Translations under genes and position numbers: made by a program
Part shown: one piece after another, positions 54,356-64,000 of the stretch
How positions within the stretch are numbered: the first letter of the stretch is position 1
Layout of the letters: each line of letters starts with the position of its first letter
Notes under the pieces: model-generated
What the model saw: the letters and a program-made list of their open reading frames with translations, nothing else
Told to the model about the DNA's origin: nothing
Database searches by the model: none
Origin: Gluconacetobacter diazotrophicus PA1 5
GTDB taxonomy: Bacteria; Pseudomonadota; Alphaproteobacteria; Acetobacterales; Acetobacteraceae
NCBI RefSeq assembly: GCF_000067045.1
Contig: NC_010125.1
Location: forward strand, 3,202,001 to 3,266,000
Direction of reading: 5' to 3'
Length of the DNA: 64,000 nucleotides

Positions 54356-55855
54356 TCAGGGACCGGTCGTGGCGTGATGGTCCGCCGGGTCCGCCTGTCC
54401 ATGCGACGGCGGACCGGAAGCAGCTGAAAAAAGACAATAGCCGTTTCGACCGGCCCGTTTTGCCTGATAGAGCGCGACATCCGCGCGGCGGATGATCTCG
54501 CCCGGCTGCAGATGCGCGTCCGTCGCATGAAAGAACGCCGCGCCGATGCTGGCGGTCACGGACCGTTCGCCGCACGACAGGATATAGGGCTGCAGAAGCA
54601 GGCCGTCGGCGAACGACGAGCACAGGACATCGAGCATCTCGTGCGTGAAGTGTCCGGGCACGATGGCTGCGAATTCATCGCCGCCCAGGCGCGCGATATG
54701 CGCGTTGCGGCACGCGAGAAGATCGACCATGCGTTTGCTGAACGCCTTCAGGACCTCGTCCCCGATATGGTGGCCCAGGCTGTCGTTGATCTGCTTGAAA
54801 TGGTCGATGTCGATCAGGAACACGGCCCCCGGAGAGCCCTCGACGAGCAGAGAGACAAGAATATGTCTCAAACGTCGCCGGTTGATCAGGGATGTCAGGG
54901 AATCATGCGTGGCCGCATATTCCAGATGCTGCTTCATGAGGGAAAGGCGGTTCGTATGCCGGCGATTTTCCCCGCTGGCGTTGCTGACGAGGACCGCCGT
55001 CAGGAAGAGCGAGAAAAGATAGGGCTGGAGCATCGCCGCGCGCATCAGATGCCCGTCGGGCGAGAGGCGTGCGATCGGTCCCAGCCCGTGGGCGGTCAGT
55101 GCCGAGGTGAAAACCGAGACGAAGAAGATCGACGTGAGCACCTGTCCGGCCGAGGCGCGGAAAGCCAGCAGCACAAGAACGGGGTAGGTAAACAGGAAAA
55201 AGGACGATCGCGAGAACGAAAACAGAAAGATCGCCAGGACGACCGAAACGACCGACAGGATGACGGGCCCGGCCGGACCATTCCGGTGGGGCTTCCGTCC
55301 TTCCCAGTACCGCAAGACGGACAGCATCGCCGGGGTGGCAAGCAGAAGCCCCAAAGCGTCGCAGAAGACCCATTGCAGCCATTCCCCGAGCTGCTCGCTG
55401 GGGTCGTCCAGCACGACGCGTTCGAAGGTCGTCCCTGCCCCGGCCTCGACGGCCGCCGCCAGCACGGCGATGATCGTGAAGGCCACGAAACGCCGTGGGC
55501 GCGTCAGGTTCGTCATGGCCCCGCAGAATCGCCGGGTGAAGGGCGCGGCCAACACGACCAGGAAAACGTTGAGGACGCAGGCCAGCAGGGATTCGGGCGG
55601 AGAAAGGGCGCTCTGTCGGTTGACCAGCAGGTTAAGCAGGAAGCACGCGACGAGAACGCATGCCGCGAGACGCATGCGAAGCGTAAGCAATGCCGCGAGC
55701 ATCACGGCGTTGGGCGGCCAGAACGACGTATAACCCTCGTCGTCGGAGCACAGGAAACGCGTCACCACGGTAATGGCGCCAAAAATCAGTACCAGGACGA
55801 TTGCGTGCCTGATGCTTCGATTGGGCTCGGCTCGTCTACAGGGCCGCCAACGCAT
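54356..55855 (-). CDS. MASE1-GGDEF diguanylate cyclase
   Basis: 499 residues. About eight N-terminal membrane segments (MASE1-type sensor, beginning FLCSDDEGYTSFWPPNAVMLAALL) followed by a GGDEF domain: LIDIDHFKQINDSLGHHIGDEVL and the active site ARLGGDEFAAIVPG. It should make cyclic di-GMP from two GTP. The product-inhibition site R-x-x-D that usually precedes GGDEF is missing (CRNAHIARLGGDEF), so feedback may be absent. It could control cellulose or biofilm formation, processes set by cyclic di-GMP in acetic acid bacteria. Start at 55855 gives a basic N-terminus before helix 1. Confidence 0.9.
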   Translation of the reverse strand: MRWRPCRRAEPNRSIRHAIVLVLIFGAITVVTRFLCSDDEGYTSFWPPNAVMLAALLTLRMRLAACVLVACFLLNLLVNRQSALSPPESLLACVLNVFLVVLAAPFTRRFCGAMTNLTRPRRFVAFTIIAVLAAAVEAGAGTTFERVVLDDPSEQLGEWLQWVFCDALGLLLATPAMLSVLRYWEGRKPHRNGPAGPVILSVVSVVLAIFLFSFSRSSFFLFTYPVLVLLAFRASAGQVLTSIFFVSVFTSALTAHGLGPIARLSPDGHLMRAAMLQPYLFSLFLTAVLVSNASGENRRHTNRLSLMKQHLEYAATHDSLTSLINRRRLRHILVSLLVEGSPGAVFLIDIDHFKQINDSLGHHIGDEVLKAFSKRMVDLLACRNAHIARLGGDEFAAIVPGHFTHEMLDVLCSSFADGLLLQPYILSCGERSVTASIGAAFFHATDAHLQPGEIIRRADVALYQAKRAGRNGYCLFSAASGPPSHGQADPADHHATTGP

Positions 55856-55980
55856 GCAAACCCCTCCGGGTACCACGTACGAGTTATGTCATGGGCTGAA
55901 ATGCGACTGCAGGTGGTTCCGACCAATTAACACAACGTCGACGTTTCCGAAATGACCGCAGATCCGAGTCCCTTGCGGGG

Positions 55981-56523
55981 TCAGAATTCCTCGTGCCGGG
56001 CCGGGTCCTGGTCGAAGGTCCGCCCGTCGGGACGGGCCAGGGTCGCGATGGATGCCATGTCTTCGTCGGTCAGCGCGAAATCAAAGATCGACATGTTCTC
56101 GATCTGCCGCGCGCGCGACGCCAACTTGGGGATCGGGACCGCACCGACCTGATGATGCCAGCGCAGCACCACTTGCGGGATCCACCTGTCCAGGCGAGCG
56201 GCGATTTTTCCCAGCAGCGGGTCGGAAATCAGCCTGTTGGCGCGTCCCAGCGGGCTCCAGGCCTGGGTGGCGATGCCATGCGCGGCGTGCCACGCGCGCA
56301 GGTCGTCCTGCGGGAAATAGGGCGACAGCTCGACCTGGTTGATGCTGGGCGCGACGCCGGTTTCGTCGATCAGGCGCTGGATGTAGTCCGGCAGGAAGTT
56401 GCAGACCGCGATCGAGCGGATCATCCCGCGCTTCTTCGCCTCGATCAGGGCGCGCCATGCCTCGACATAGCGATCCTGCGACGGATTGGGCCAGTGGATG
56501 TAATAGAGGTCGTAATCCGGCGG
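55981..56523 (-). pseudogene. Aldo/keto reductase, N-terminal third missing
   Basis: Only the C-terminal 180 residues of an aldo/keto reductase are present, from DYDLYYIHWPNPSQDRYVEAWRAL (catalytic His kept) through KKRGMIRSIAVCNF, NQVELSPYFPQDDL, TQAWSPLGRA and KLASRARQIENM, the NADPH-binding end. The first 95 residues, with the catalytic Asp, Tyr and Lys, are gone; sequence upstream of about 56525 is unrelated. No start codon lies at the break. It therefore cannot make an active enzyme. The breakpoint lies about 260 bases from tRNA-Ser, suggesting deletion or integration at the tRNA. Confidence 0.85.
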
Positions 56524-56529
56524 GTTGCC

Positions 56530-56703
56530 ATGACACGCCCCCTGCGTCGTGCATTGCCTCCCCGAAGAACGGAATGGCTGCGGCCCGATCCCGAGCGGCT
56601 GCGGCGGGACGACGCGGAGATTTTGGCGGGTTTCGCTGTCGAGGAGGGGCAAACGCGGGCCGGAACGTTCCGGCGCATTCATGCCAACGTGGCGGGCGAT
56701 TGA
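56530..56703 (+). CDS. Short open frame at the breakpoint, doubtful
   Basis: 57 codons from ATG 56530: arginine-rich start, then RLRRDDAEILAGFAVEEGQTRAGTFRRIHANVAGD. The second half has protein-like codon bias and composition; the frame continues upstream only as antisense of the aldo/keto reductase fragment. It may be the 3' remnant of another gene cut at the same breakpoint, or a chance frame. No family recognised. Confidence 0.25.
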   Translation: MTRPLRRALPPRRTEWLRPDPERLRRDDAEILAGFAVEEGQTRAGTFRRIHANVAGD

Positions 56704-56780
56704 GGCCGCCGGCGTCATGGGATCGAAGCCGGCAAGAACGATTGTTGCTAAACTGGCCACACGCCAAAGGCGTTTCAACG

Positions 56781-56870
<90 letters not shown>

Positions 56871-57177
56871 ATTCGCTAGCGGCGATGGGTCGGCCTTATA
56901 GGGTGGGGATGAGTCCCACGCAAGAGACCTTCATGCGTTTTTCCGTCATAATGTTTCGTCCCCCCTCCTCCGCGGCCCTGGAATGGCCGGGGCCGAGATT
57001 GGCGGTTGACGTGGGGCGGGACGGGGCAGTAAAAGCCCGACCTCGCCCTCGCGCAGACGGGGGATTGCCATGCCCGCCCCACGGCAGGCCATGGCCAATG
57101 ACAAAAAGCGACTGGGCCGCGTCGCCTGTTCCGCAAGGGGCCGCACGCGCCAAGAGATCGGAAAGACAGGTTAGAAC
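56871..57177 (+). promoter_or_regulatory. Leader and promoter region of rplU
   Basis: 307 bases without a gene. A possible promoter is TTGACG at 57006-57011 with TAAAAG at 57030-57035, 18 bases apart; the -10 is poor. The following 140 bases would be a leader RNA with GC-rich pairing (GGCAGGCC/GGCC-type stretches) where ribosomal regulation could act. I do not recognise a described L21 leader motif. The tRNA promoter must also lie here, on the other strand. Confidence 0.35.
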
Positions 57178-57492
57178 ATGTTTGCAGTCATTCGCACCGG
57201 CGGAAAGCAGTATCGCGTTTCCCCGGACACCGTGCTCAAGGTCGAGAAGCTCGATGCCGAGGCCGGCGCCACCGTGACCTTCACCGACGTCCTCGCCGTC
57301 GGCGGCGAGAGCGGCACGACCATCGGCGCCCCGCTCGTCGCGGGTGCCACCGTGACCGCCACGGTCATCGCCCAGGATCGCCTGGATACGGTCATCATCT
57401 TCAAGAAGCGCCGCCGGCAGAACAGCCGCCGCAAGAACGGCCATCGCCAGCCCGTCACCGTGCTGCGCATCGCCGCGATCAACGCCGCCTGA
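57178..57492 (+). CDS. rplU: Ribosomal protein L21
   Basis: 104 residues. Starts [25 protein letters not shown], the L21 signature, and contains [24 protein letters not shown] near the C-terminus, which binds 23S rRNA. Large-subunit protein. First gene of the rplU-rpmA-obgE-proB order conserved in alphaproteobacteria. Start is the only Met before the conserved opening; GAAAGACAGG stands upstream. Confidence 0.98.
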   Translation: MFAVIRTGGKQYRVSPDTVLKVEKLDAEAGATVTFTDVLAVGGESGTTIGAPLVAGATVTATVIAQDRLDTVIIFKKRRRQNSRRKNGHRQPVTVLRIAAINAA

Positions 57493-57560
57493 ACCCTGCC
57501 CCGGGGCCATGACGCCCCGGACAGGCTTATCAGGTCAGATCAGATTCAGGAGTTCAGGCA

Positions 57561-60200
<2,640 letters not shown>

Positions 60201-60234
60201 TTACCAAGCTGAAAGACAGGCCTTAGAGTCGTCT

Positions 60235-60904
60235 CTAGTTCCGGGGCGGCCAGCGCAAGGTGGGTTCCGACCGGGGACGGCGGTTGCCCCATTCGTCGTC
60301 CGGCCTCTCACGGTCCGCCCGCGGCGGGACAGGCTGTTCGGGCGGGGGGAAGAAAGGCGGCTCGCGCAGCGGGGGCGCCGAGGCAGCGGGTGCTGCCGGT
60401 CGGTCGTGCCACGGCATCGGCCGGCCCTCGTCCAGCGGCGCGCGCACGCTGGGGCGCGGTGCGGCGGCCGGGCGGGGGCTCGACGGGCGGCGCGGCGCGC
60501 GCGGGGGCTGGTCCGGGCGGCGGCGGATCGAAGCGGGTGGGGCGGGACGCCGCCGGGCGCTCGGGACGCGGCGGGTAGGCATCACTGGCGGCGGGAAGAT
60601 CGGCCGCTCGGGCCACCATGGGCGGCGGGTCGGCCGGCCGCGCCGCCATGGGCGCGGGTTCGGCCACCGGAGCAGCGGCGCGGGGCGCGGCTGGCATTGC
60701 CGGGCGCCGTTCCTCGGGCGGCACCGCCAGGACGCGCAGTTCGGCCTGCAGATCCTCGATCTGCAACGCCAGCGCGTCCAGCCGCCCTTTGACGCCGAAG
60801 ACGGCGAAGGGCATCAGCAGCCAGACGAAGGCAAACAGCGTCCCCAGGATCAGCAGCGTCAGTTGCAGCCACCAGGGCATCCAGTCGGAAAACGGGAACG
60901 GCAT
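60235..60904 (-). CDS. Proline-rich single-pass membrane protein, probable frameshift
   Basis: As read, the frame starts MPFPFSDWMPWWLQLTLLIL at 60904 with one or two membrane segments and a short coiled coil (LDALALQIEDLQAEL), then becomes alanine/proline-rich and ends at 60308 in an unlikely tail. Another frame from about 60480 to 60235 continues naturally as RAPLDEGRPMPWHDRP to EWGNRRPRSEPTLRWPPRN. A 1-base indel in the G5 run at 60474-60478 would join them into one protein of about 222 residues. Function unknown. It follows proB convergently and precedes gapR. Confidence 0.65.
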
Positions 60905-60985
60905 CGGCGTACGACCAGAATGAAGGATGTCCCCGCGCCGACGGGACCGGATCGGTCCCGCCCGGCGCAAGGATCACGGTGAAGG

Positions 60986-61258
60986 CTACATTCCCAAAGC
61001 GCGCCGGTAGATGTCCAGCAGGGTCTCCTGCTCCTCCACCTCGGCGGGCTCCTGCTTGCGCAGGCGGATGATCTGGCGGATGACCTTCACGTCGAAACCG
61101 GCGGATTTCGCCTCGGTGAAGATGTCCTTGATGTCGCCGGCCAGCGCCTTGCGCTCTTCTTCCAGGCGCTCGACGCGCTCGATGATGCTGCGCAGCCGGT
61201 CCGCCGCGATTCCGCCGACCGCCGCCTTGTCGTCAGCAGCAAAATTTTCCGCATCCAT
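60986..61258 (-). CDS. gapR: GapR-family nucleoid-associated protein (DUF2312)
   Basis: 90 residues, nearly all helical: IAADRLRSIIERVERLEEERKALAGDIKDIFTEAKSAGFDVKVIRQIIRLRKQ is the conserved GapR core. In Caulobacter GapR binds overtwisted, AT-rich DNA and stimulates topoisomerases ahead of forks. Start MDAENF at 61258 is chosen because the conserved part follows and the seven residues of the longer frame are not family-like. It stands alone on the minus strand, divergent from zwf by about 276 bases. Confidence 0.93.
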   Translation of the reverse strand: MDAENFAADDKAAVGGIAADRLRSIIERVERLEEERKALAGDIKDIFTEAKSAGFDVKVIRQIIRLRKQEPAEVEEQETLLDIYRRALGM

Positions 61259-61534
61259 GGAACGGCATGCCTCCAGCATCGTGGTTGGAACCTCGCCCGT
61301 CCGGGACAGGGGGAAGAGGAAAACCGCCCGAACCCGAAGGGAACGGCGGGCTTATCGTGACGGTGGCGGCCGGTCAATGGCAACTTGACAGGCCCGGGGA
61401 CCTCGGCCCAAACCGTGGACAAGGCAGGTCGTCCCCACGGCAACGGGGCCGGCTTCTGCACGTCCGTGTGATACCCCCGATACCAAGCGCGACAACAAGT
61501 ACAACAATCAAACACTTGCAGGAGGCCGCACCCG

Positions 61535-63013
61535 ATGGCTCAGCTCCCCCCCGTGGATATCTTCGACTACATCGTTTTCGGAGCCACCGGCGACCTGACG
61601 ATGCGCAAGCTGCTGCCGGCGCTGTATTACCGCTATCGCGACGGGCAGATCCCCGACGAGGCCCGGATCATCGGCACCGCGCGTTCGCCGCTGTCGCGGG
61701 CGGATTTCCAGGGCCGTGCCGAAAAGGCGCTGCATAACTTCGTCAAGCCCGCCGACCTGGACCCGGACACCGCGCGCCGCTTCCTGGACCTGGTCCATTA
61801 CGTCAGCCTGAACGGCGCCGAGGCCGACAGCACCTGGCCGGCGCTGAAGAGCCTGCTGGCCGAAGCCCCCGCCGACCGCATCCGCGTCTACTACCTGGCG
61901 ACGGCGCCGGGCCTGTATGGCCAGATCTGCGAGAACCTGAGCAACCAGGGCCTGGTGACCGAGCAGTCGCGCGTCGTGCTGGAAAAGCCGATCGGCACGG
62001 ATCTGCAGAGCGCCAATGCCATCAATGACGGGGTGGGCCGGCACTTCCCGGAAAACCACATCTTCCGCATCGACCACTACCTGGGCAAGGAAACCGTCCA
62101 GAACCTGATCGCGCTGCGCTTCGCCAATCCGGTGTTCGAGCGGCTGTGGTCCAGCGACGCGATCGAATACGTCCAGATCACGGCGGCCGAGACCGTGGGC
62201 GTCGAGGGCCGCGGCCCGTATTATGACAAGTCCGGTGCCCTGCGCGACATGATCCAGAACCATCTGCTGCAGGTGCTGTGCCTGGTGGCAATGGACCCGC
62301 CCGGCTCGCTGGAAGCCGACAGCCTGCGCAACGAGAAGCTGAAGGTGCTGCACGCGCTGCGCCCCATCACGCCCGACGATGTCGCGACCTACACCGTGCG
62401 CGGCCAGTACACGTGCGGCAAGGAAGGCGACAAGACGCTGGCGGGCTATCTGGAGGACCTGGGCGAAGATGCGACCAGCAGCACCGAGACCTTCGTCGCC
62501 ATCCGGGCCGAGGTGCATTCCTGGCGCTGGGGCGCCGTGCCGTTCTATCTGCGCTCGGGCAAGCGCATGGCCGAGAAATGCAGCGAGATCGTCATCCAGT
62601 TCAAGGCCGCGCCCTGGTCGATCTTCGCCACCAAGCCTCCGGCGAACCGCCTGGTCATCCGCATCCAGCCCGATGAAGGCGTGACGCTGTCGGTATCCAC
62701 CAAGGACCCGACGCCCACCGACAGCCTGGCCCTGCGGCAGGCGGATATCGACATCGCCTTCGAAAAAGCCTTCGGTACCCGCTATCCGGATTCGTACGAG
62801 CGCCTGCTGCTGGACGTCGTGCGCGGCGACCCGGTGCTGTTCATCCGCCGCGACGAGGTCGAGGCCGCGTGGCGCTGGGCCGACCCGATCCTGCAGGGCT
62901 GGGCCGAGGACAAGGTGAAGCTGGAGCCCTACCCGGCCGGAAGCTGGGGCCCCGAGGCGGCCCGCGCCCTGCTGGCACGCAGCGGCCACCAGTGGCACGA
63001 GGACATGGCGTAA
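61535..63013 (+). CDS. zwf: Glucose-6-phosphate 1-dehydrogenase
   Basis: 492 residues. Oxidises glucose-6-phosphate to 6-phosphogluconolactone with NADP or NAD; entry to the pentose phosphate pathway. Rossmann motif FGATGDLTMRKLLPALYY, YYLATAPGLYG, VLEKPIG, and the active site RIDHYLGKETVQN with His181 and Lys185, then the beta+alpha C-terminal domain. CAGGAGG lies shortly before the ATG. pgl is not adjacent, although it often is. Together with gntK (5.5 kb) both oxidative entrances into 6-phosphogluconate are in the window. Confidence 0.97.
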   Translation: MAQLPPVDIFDYIVFGATGDLTMRKLLPALYYRYRDGQIPDEARIIGTARSPLSRADFQGRAEKALHNFVKPADLDPDTARRFLDLVHYVSLNGAEADSTWPALKSLLAEAPADRIRVYYLATAPGLYGQICENLSNQGLVTEQSRVVLEKPIGTDLQSANAINDGVGRHFPENHIFRIDHYLGKETVQNLIALRFANPVFERLWSSDAIEYVQITAAETVGVEGRGPYYDKSGALRDMIQNHLLQVLCLVAMDPPGSLEADSLRNEKLKVLHALRPITPDDVATYTVRGQYTCGKEGDKTLAGYLEDLGEDATSSTETFVAIRAEVHSWRWGAVPFYLRSGKRMAEKCSEIVIQFKAAPWSIFATKPPANRLVIRIQPDEGVTLSVSTKDPTPTDSLALRQADIDIAFEKAFGTRYPDSYERLLLDVVRGDPVLFIRRDEVEAAWRWADPILQGWAEDKVKLEPYPAGSWGPEAARALLARSGHQWHEDMA

Positions 63014-63028
63014 AAGAGCACGAACCTG

Positions 63029-63481
63029 ATGGCTTCCCTGAACCCCAAGCCGGCGATGCGCCGCCCGCGCCTGACGATGCGCCAGCGCATTGTCAGGCGC
63101 CTGTTGATGGTGGTGCCTCTGGCCCTGCTGGCGGTCCTGGCCGCGCGCATGGGCTGGCTGGACCAGGCAGCGGACCGGATCACGTTCGACCATGCCAGTT
63201 GGTTCGATGACACCGCGCTGGTGGAACATTTCCGCACCGTGGTAACGCATAACGGCATGACCGACGCGCCCGGCCGCTGCCTGCTGTTCATCGTCAACGG
63301 CAACGATCCGCCGGATGCCGCGCGGTTCGACGTCATGGAAAAACATTCCGGCTCCTGCCCCCCTGCCAAGGACGCCAAGGACCCGCTGCCGAAGCTGTTC
63401 ACGCTGAAGGTCGACCGGGTGGACAAGACGGTGCAGACCGACTGGGGATCACCCGGAACGTTCCACCCCATGCCGCGCTGA
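63029..63481 (+). CDS. Hypothetical membrane-anchored protein
   Basis: 150 residues. One membrane segment near the N-terminus (LLMVVPLALLAVLAARMGWL) after a very basic leader, so the rest should be periplasmic. Periplasmic part: ADRITFDHASWFDDTALVEHFRTVVTHNGM, two cysteines (GRCLLFIVNGND and GSCPPAK), and VQTDWGSPGTFHPMPR at the end. Family not recognised. The start follows the zwf stop by 15 bases and it likely shares its transcript. Confidence 0.65.
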   Translation: MASLNPKPAMRRPRLTMRQRIVRRLLMVVPLALLAVLAARMGWLDQAADRITFDHASWFDDTALVEHFRTVVTHNGMTDAPGRCLLFIVNGNDPPDAARFDVMEKHSGSCPPAKDAKDPLPKLFTLKVDRVDKTVQTDWGSPGTFHPMPR

Positions 63482-63525
63482 CGCCCCTTCCATCCCACCC
63501 CGAACGCTTGGCCGACAGGACCACG

Positions 63526-64000
63526 ATGACGACGACCGGAACGCCCGAGACAGGCCCCCACCCGACCGGAACCGCCCTTCCCGGCACGGGGCGCCGCGAT
63601 TTCCTGACGCTGGTCACCCTGGCCGCCGGCGGCGCGGGGGCGGCCGCGTTCGCATGGCCGTTCCTGGACAGCCTGCGCCCCGGCGACACGAAATCGGCGC
63701 GTGCGCCGGTCGACGTGGACGTGTCGAAACTGCCGCCCGGCCAGCAGATCACGGTGGTGTGGCACGGCAGCCCGGTCTTCATCACCCACCGCACGCCGGA
63801 ATCCCTGGCCCGGCTGCAGGAGGCCGCGCTGGCCGCCCGGCTGCGCGACCCGTCATCGGGCGCGCTGCAGCAGCCGCCCTATGCCGCCAACTGGCACCGT
63901 TCCATCAAACCGGAATTTGGCGTGGTGGTCGGGATCTGCACCCATCTGGGCTGCGTACCGACCTATTCCCCCGCCCCCGATCCGGCAACGCCGATCGCCA
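63526..64000 (+). CDS. petA: Rieske iron-sulfur subunit of cytochrome bc1 (partial)
   Basis: C-terminus lies beyond the window. N-terminus: proline-rich stretch, then GRRDFLTLVTLAAGGAGAAAFAWPFLDSL, a Tat-type signal anchor with twin arginine, as in bacterial Rieske proteins. Then VDVDVSKLPPGQQITVVWHGSPVFITHRTPE, and the first cluster motif CTHLGC at the edge. Transfers electrons from ubiquinol to cytochrome c1; acetic acid bacteria vary in keeping bc1, so its presence suggests the strain keeps it, if petB and petC follow. Confidence 0.93.
   Translation, partial: MTTTGTPETGPHPTGTALPGTGRRDFLTLVTLAAGGAGAAAFAWPFLDSLRPGDTKSARAPVDVDVSKLPPGQQITVVWHGSPVFITHRTPESLARLQEAALAARLRDPSSGALQQPPYAANWHRSIKPEFGVVVGICTHLGCVPTYSPAPDPATPIA

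Overview
The window is about 66% GC chromosomal DNA of an acetic acid bacterium (Acetobacteraceae, most like Gluconacetobacter). The evidence is the family content: a xylitol dehydrogenase of the Gluconobacter type without structural-zinc cysteines, an alpha-amino-acid ester hydrolase very like the Acetobacter turbidans enzyme, a hopanoid C-3 methylase (HpnR), a gluconokinase next to sugar-phosphate enzymes, MucR and GapR regulators, and the alphaproteobacterial order rplU-rpmA-obgE-proB. The species assignment is inference; no rRNA is present.

Layout. 1-8 kb: cut-off thioredoxin-fold protein, small membrane protein, a complete IS481-family element sitting in the stop codon of an rlmM-like methyltransferase gene, DUF423, proline iminopeptidase, DUF4142 lipoprotein, PduO-type adenosyltransferase, gluconokinase, an AT-richer gap, two small hypothetical genes. 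8-16 kb: MFS transporter plus S-methylthioribose-kinase-like gene, a two-gene ABC exporter with a readable promoter, tandem paralogous aminotransferases. 16-24 kb: gluQ, HNH nuclease, hpnR, copA-copZ, Spx/ArsC-like protein. 24-30 kb: phosphoglucomutase, isoaspartyl peptidase, a dienelactone-hydrolase-like protein lacking its serine, a second phosphohexomutase, xylitol dehydrogenase.

30.6-34.4 kb is the scarred part: an AraC-type regulator cut off before its DNA-binding domain, an intact IS21-family element (istA-istB), and an integrase cut off before its catalytic domain, next to the 3' end of guaA. The two flanks are halves of different genes and no target duplication is visible, so I read this as an IS21-mediated deletion through a guaA-anchored genomic island.

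36-50 kb: secreted amino-acid ester hydrolase, NUDIX plus lone receiver, two lipid-linked-sugar glycosyltransferases (one with a C-terminal frameshift) behind an Lrp regulator, trxB-lysR, ihfB-sppA-mucR, ribokinase, GST, UdgX-type uracil-DNA protein. 50-56.9 kb: FUSC membrane protein, guanine deaminase, MASE1-GGDEF diguanylate cyclase, an aldo/keto reductase fragment, tRNA-Ser(CGA). 57-64 kb: rplU-rpmA-obgE-proB, a proline-rich membrane protein with a probable frameshift, gapR, zwf, and the start of the Rieske protein gene.

Much of the metabolism is sugar-phosphate and polyol handling (gntK, pgm, second phosphohexomutase, xdh, rbsK, zwf), as expected for an oxidative, incomplete sugar oxidiser. 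I did not find a clearly new multi-gene system (no CRISPR, no recognisable defence or secretion cluster). The most informative signals are small: an IS insertion that destroyed a stop codon, the IS21 deletion scar, a hydrolase with Ser replaced by Ile, and two single-base frameshifts.
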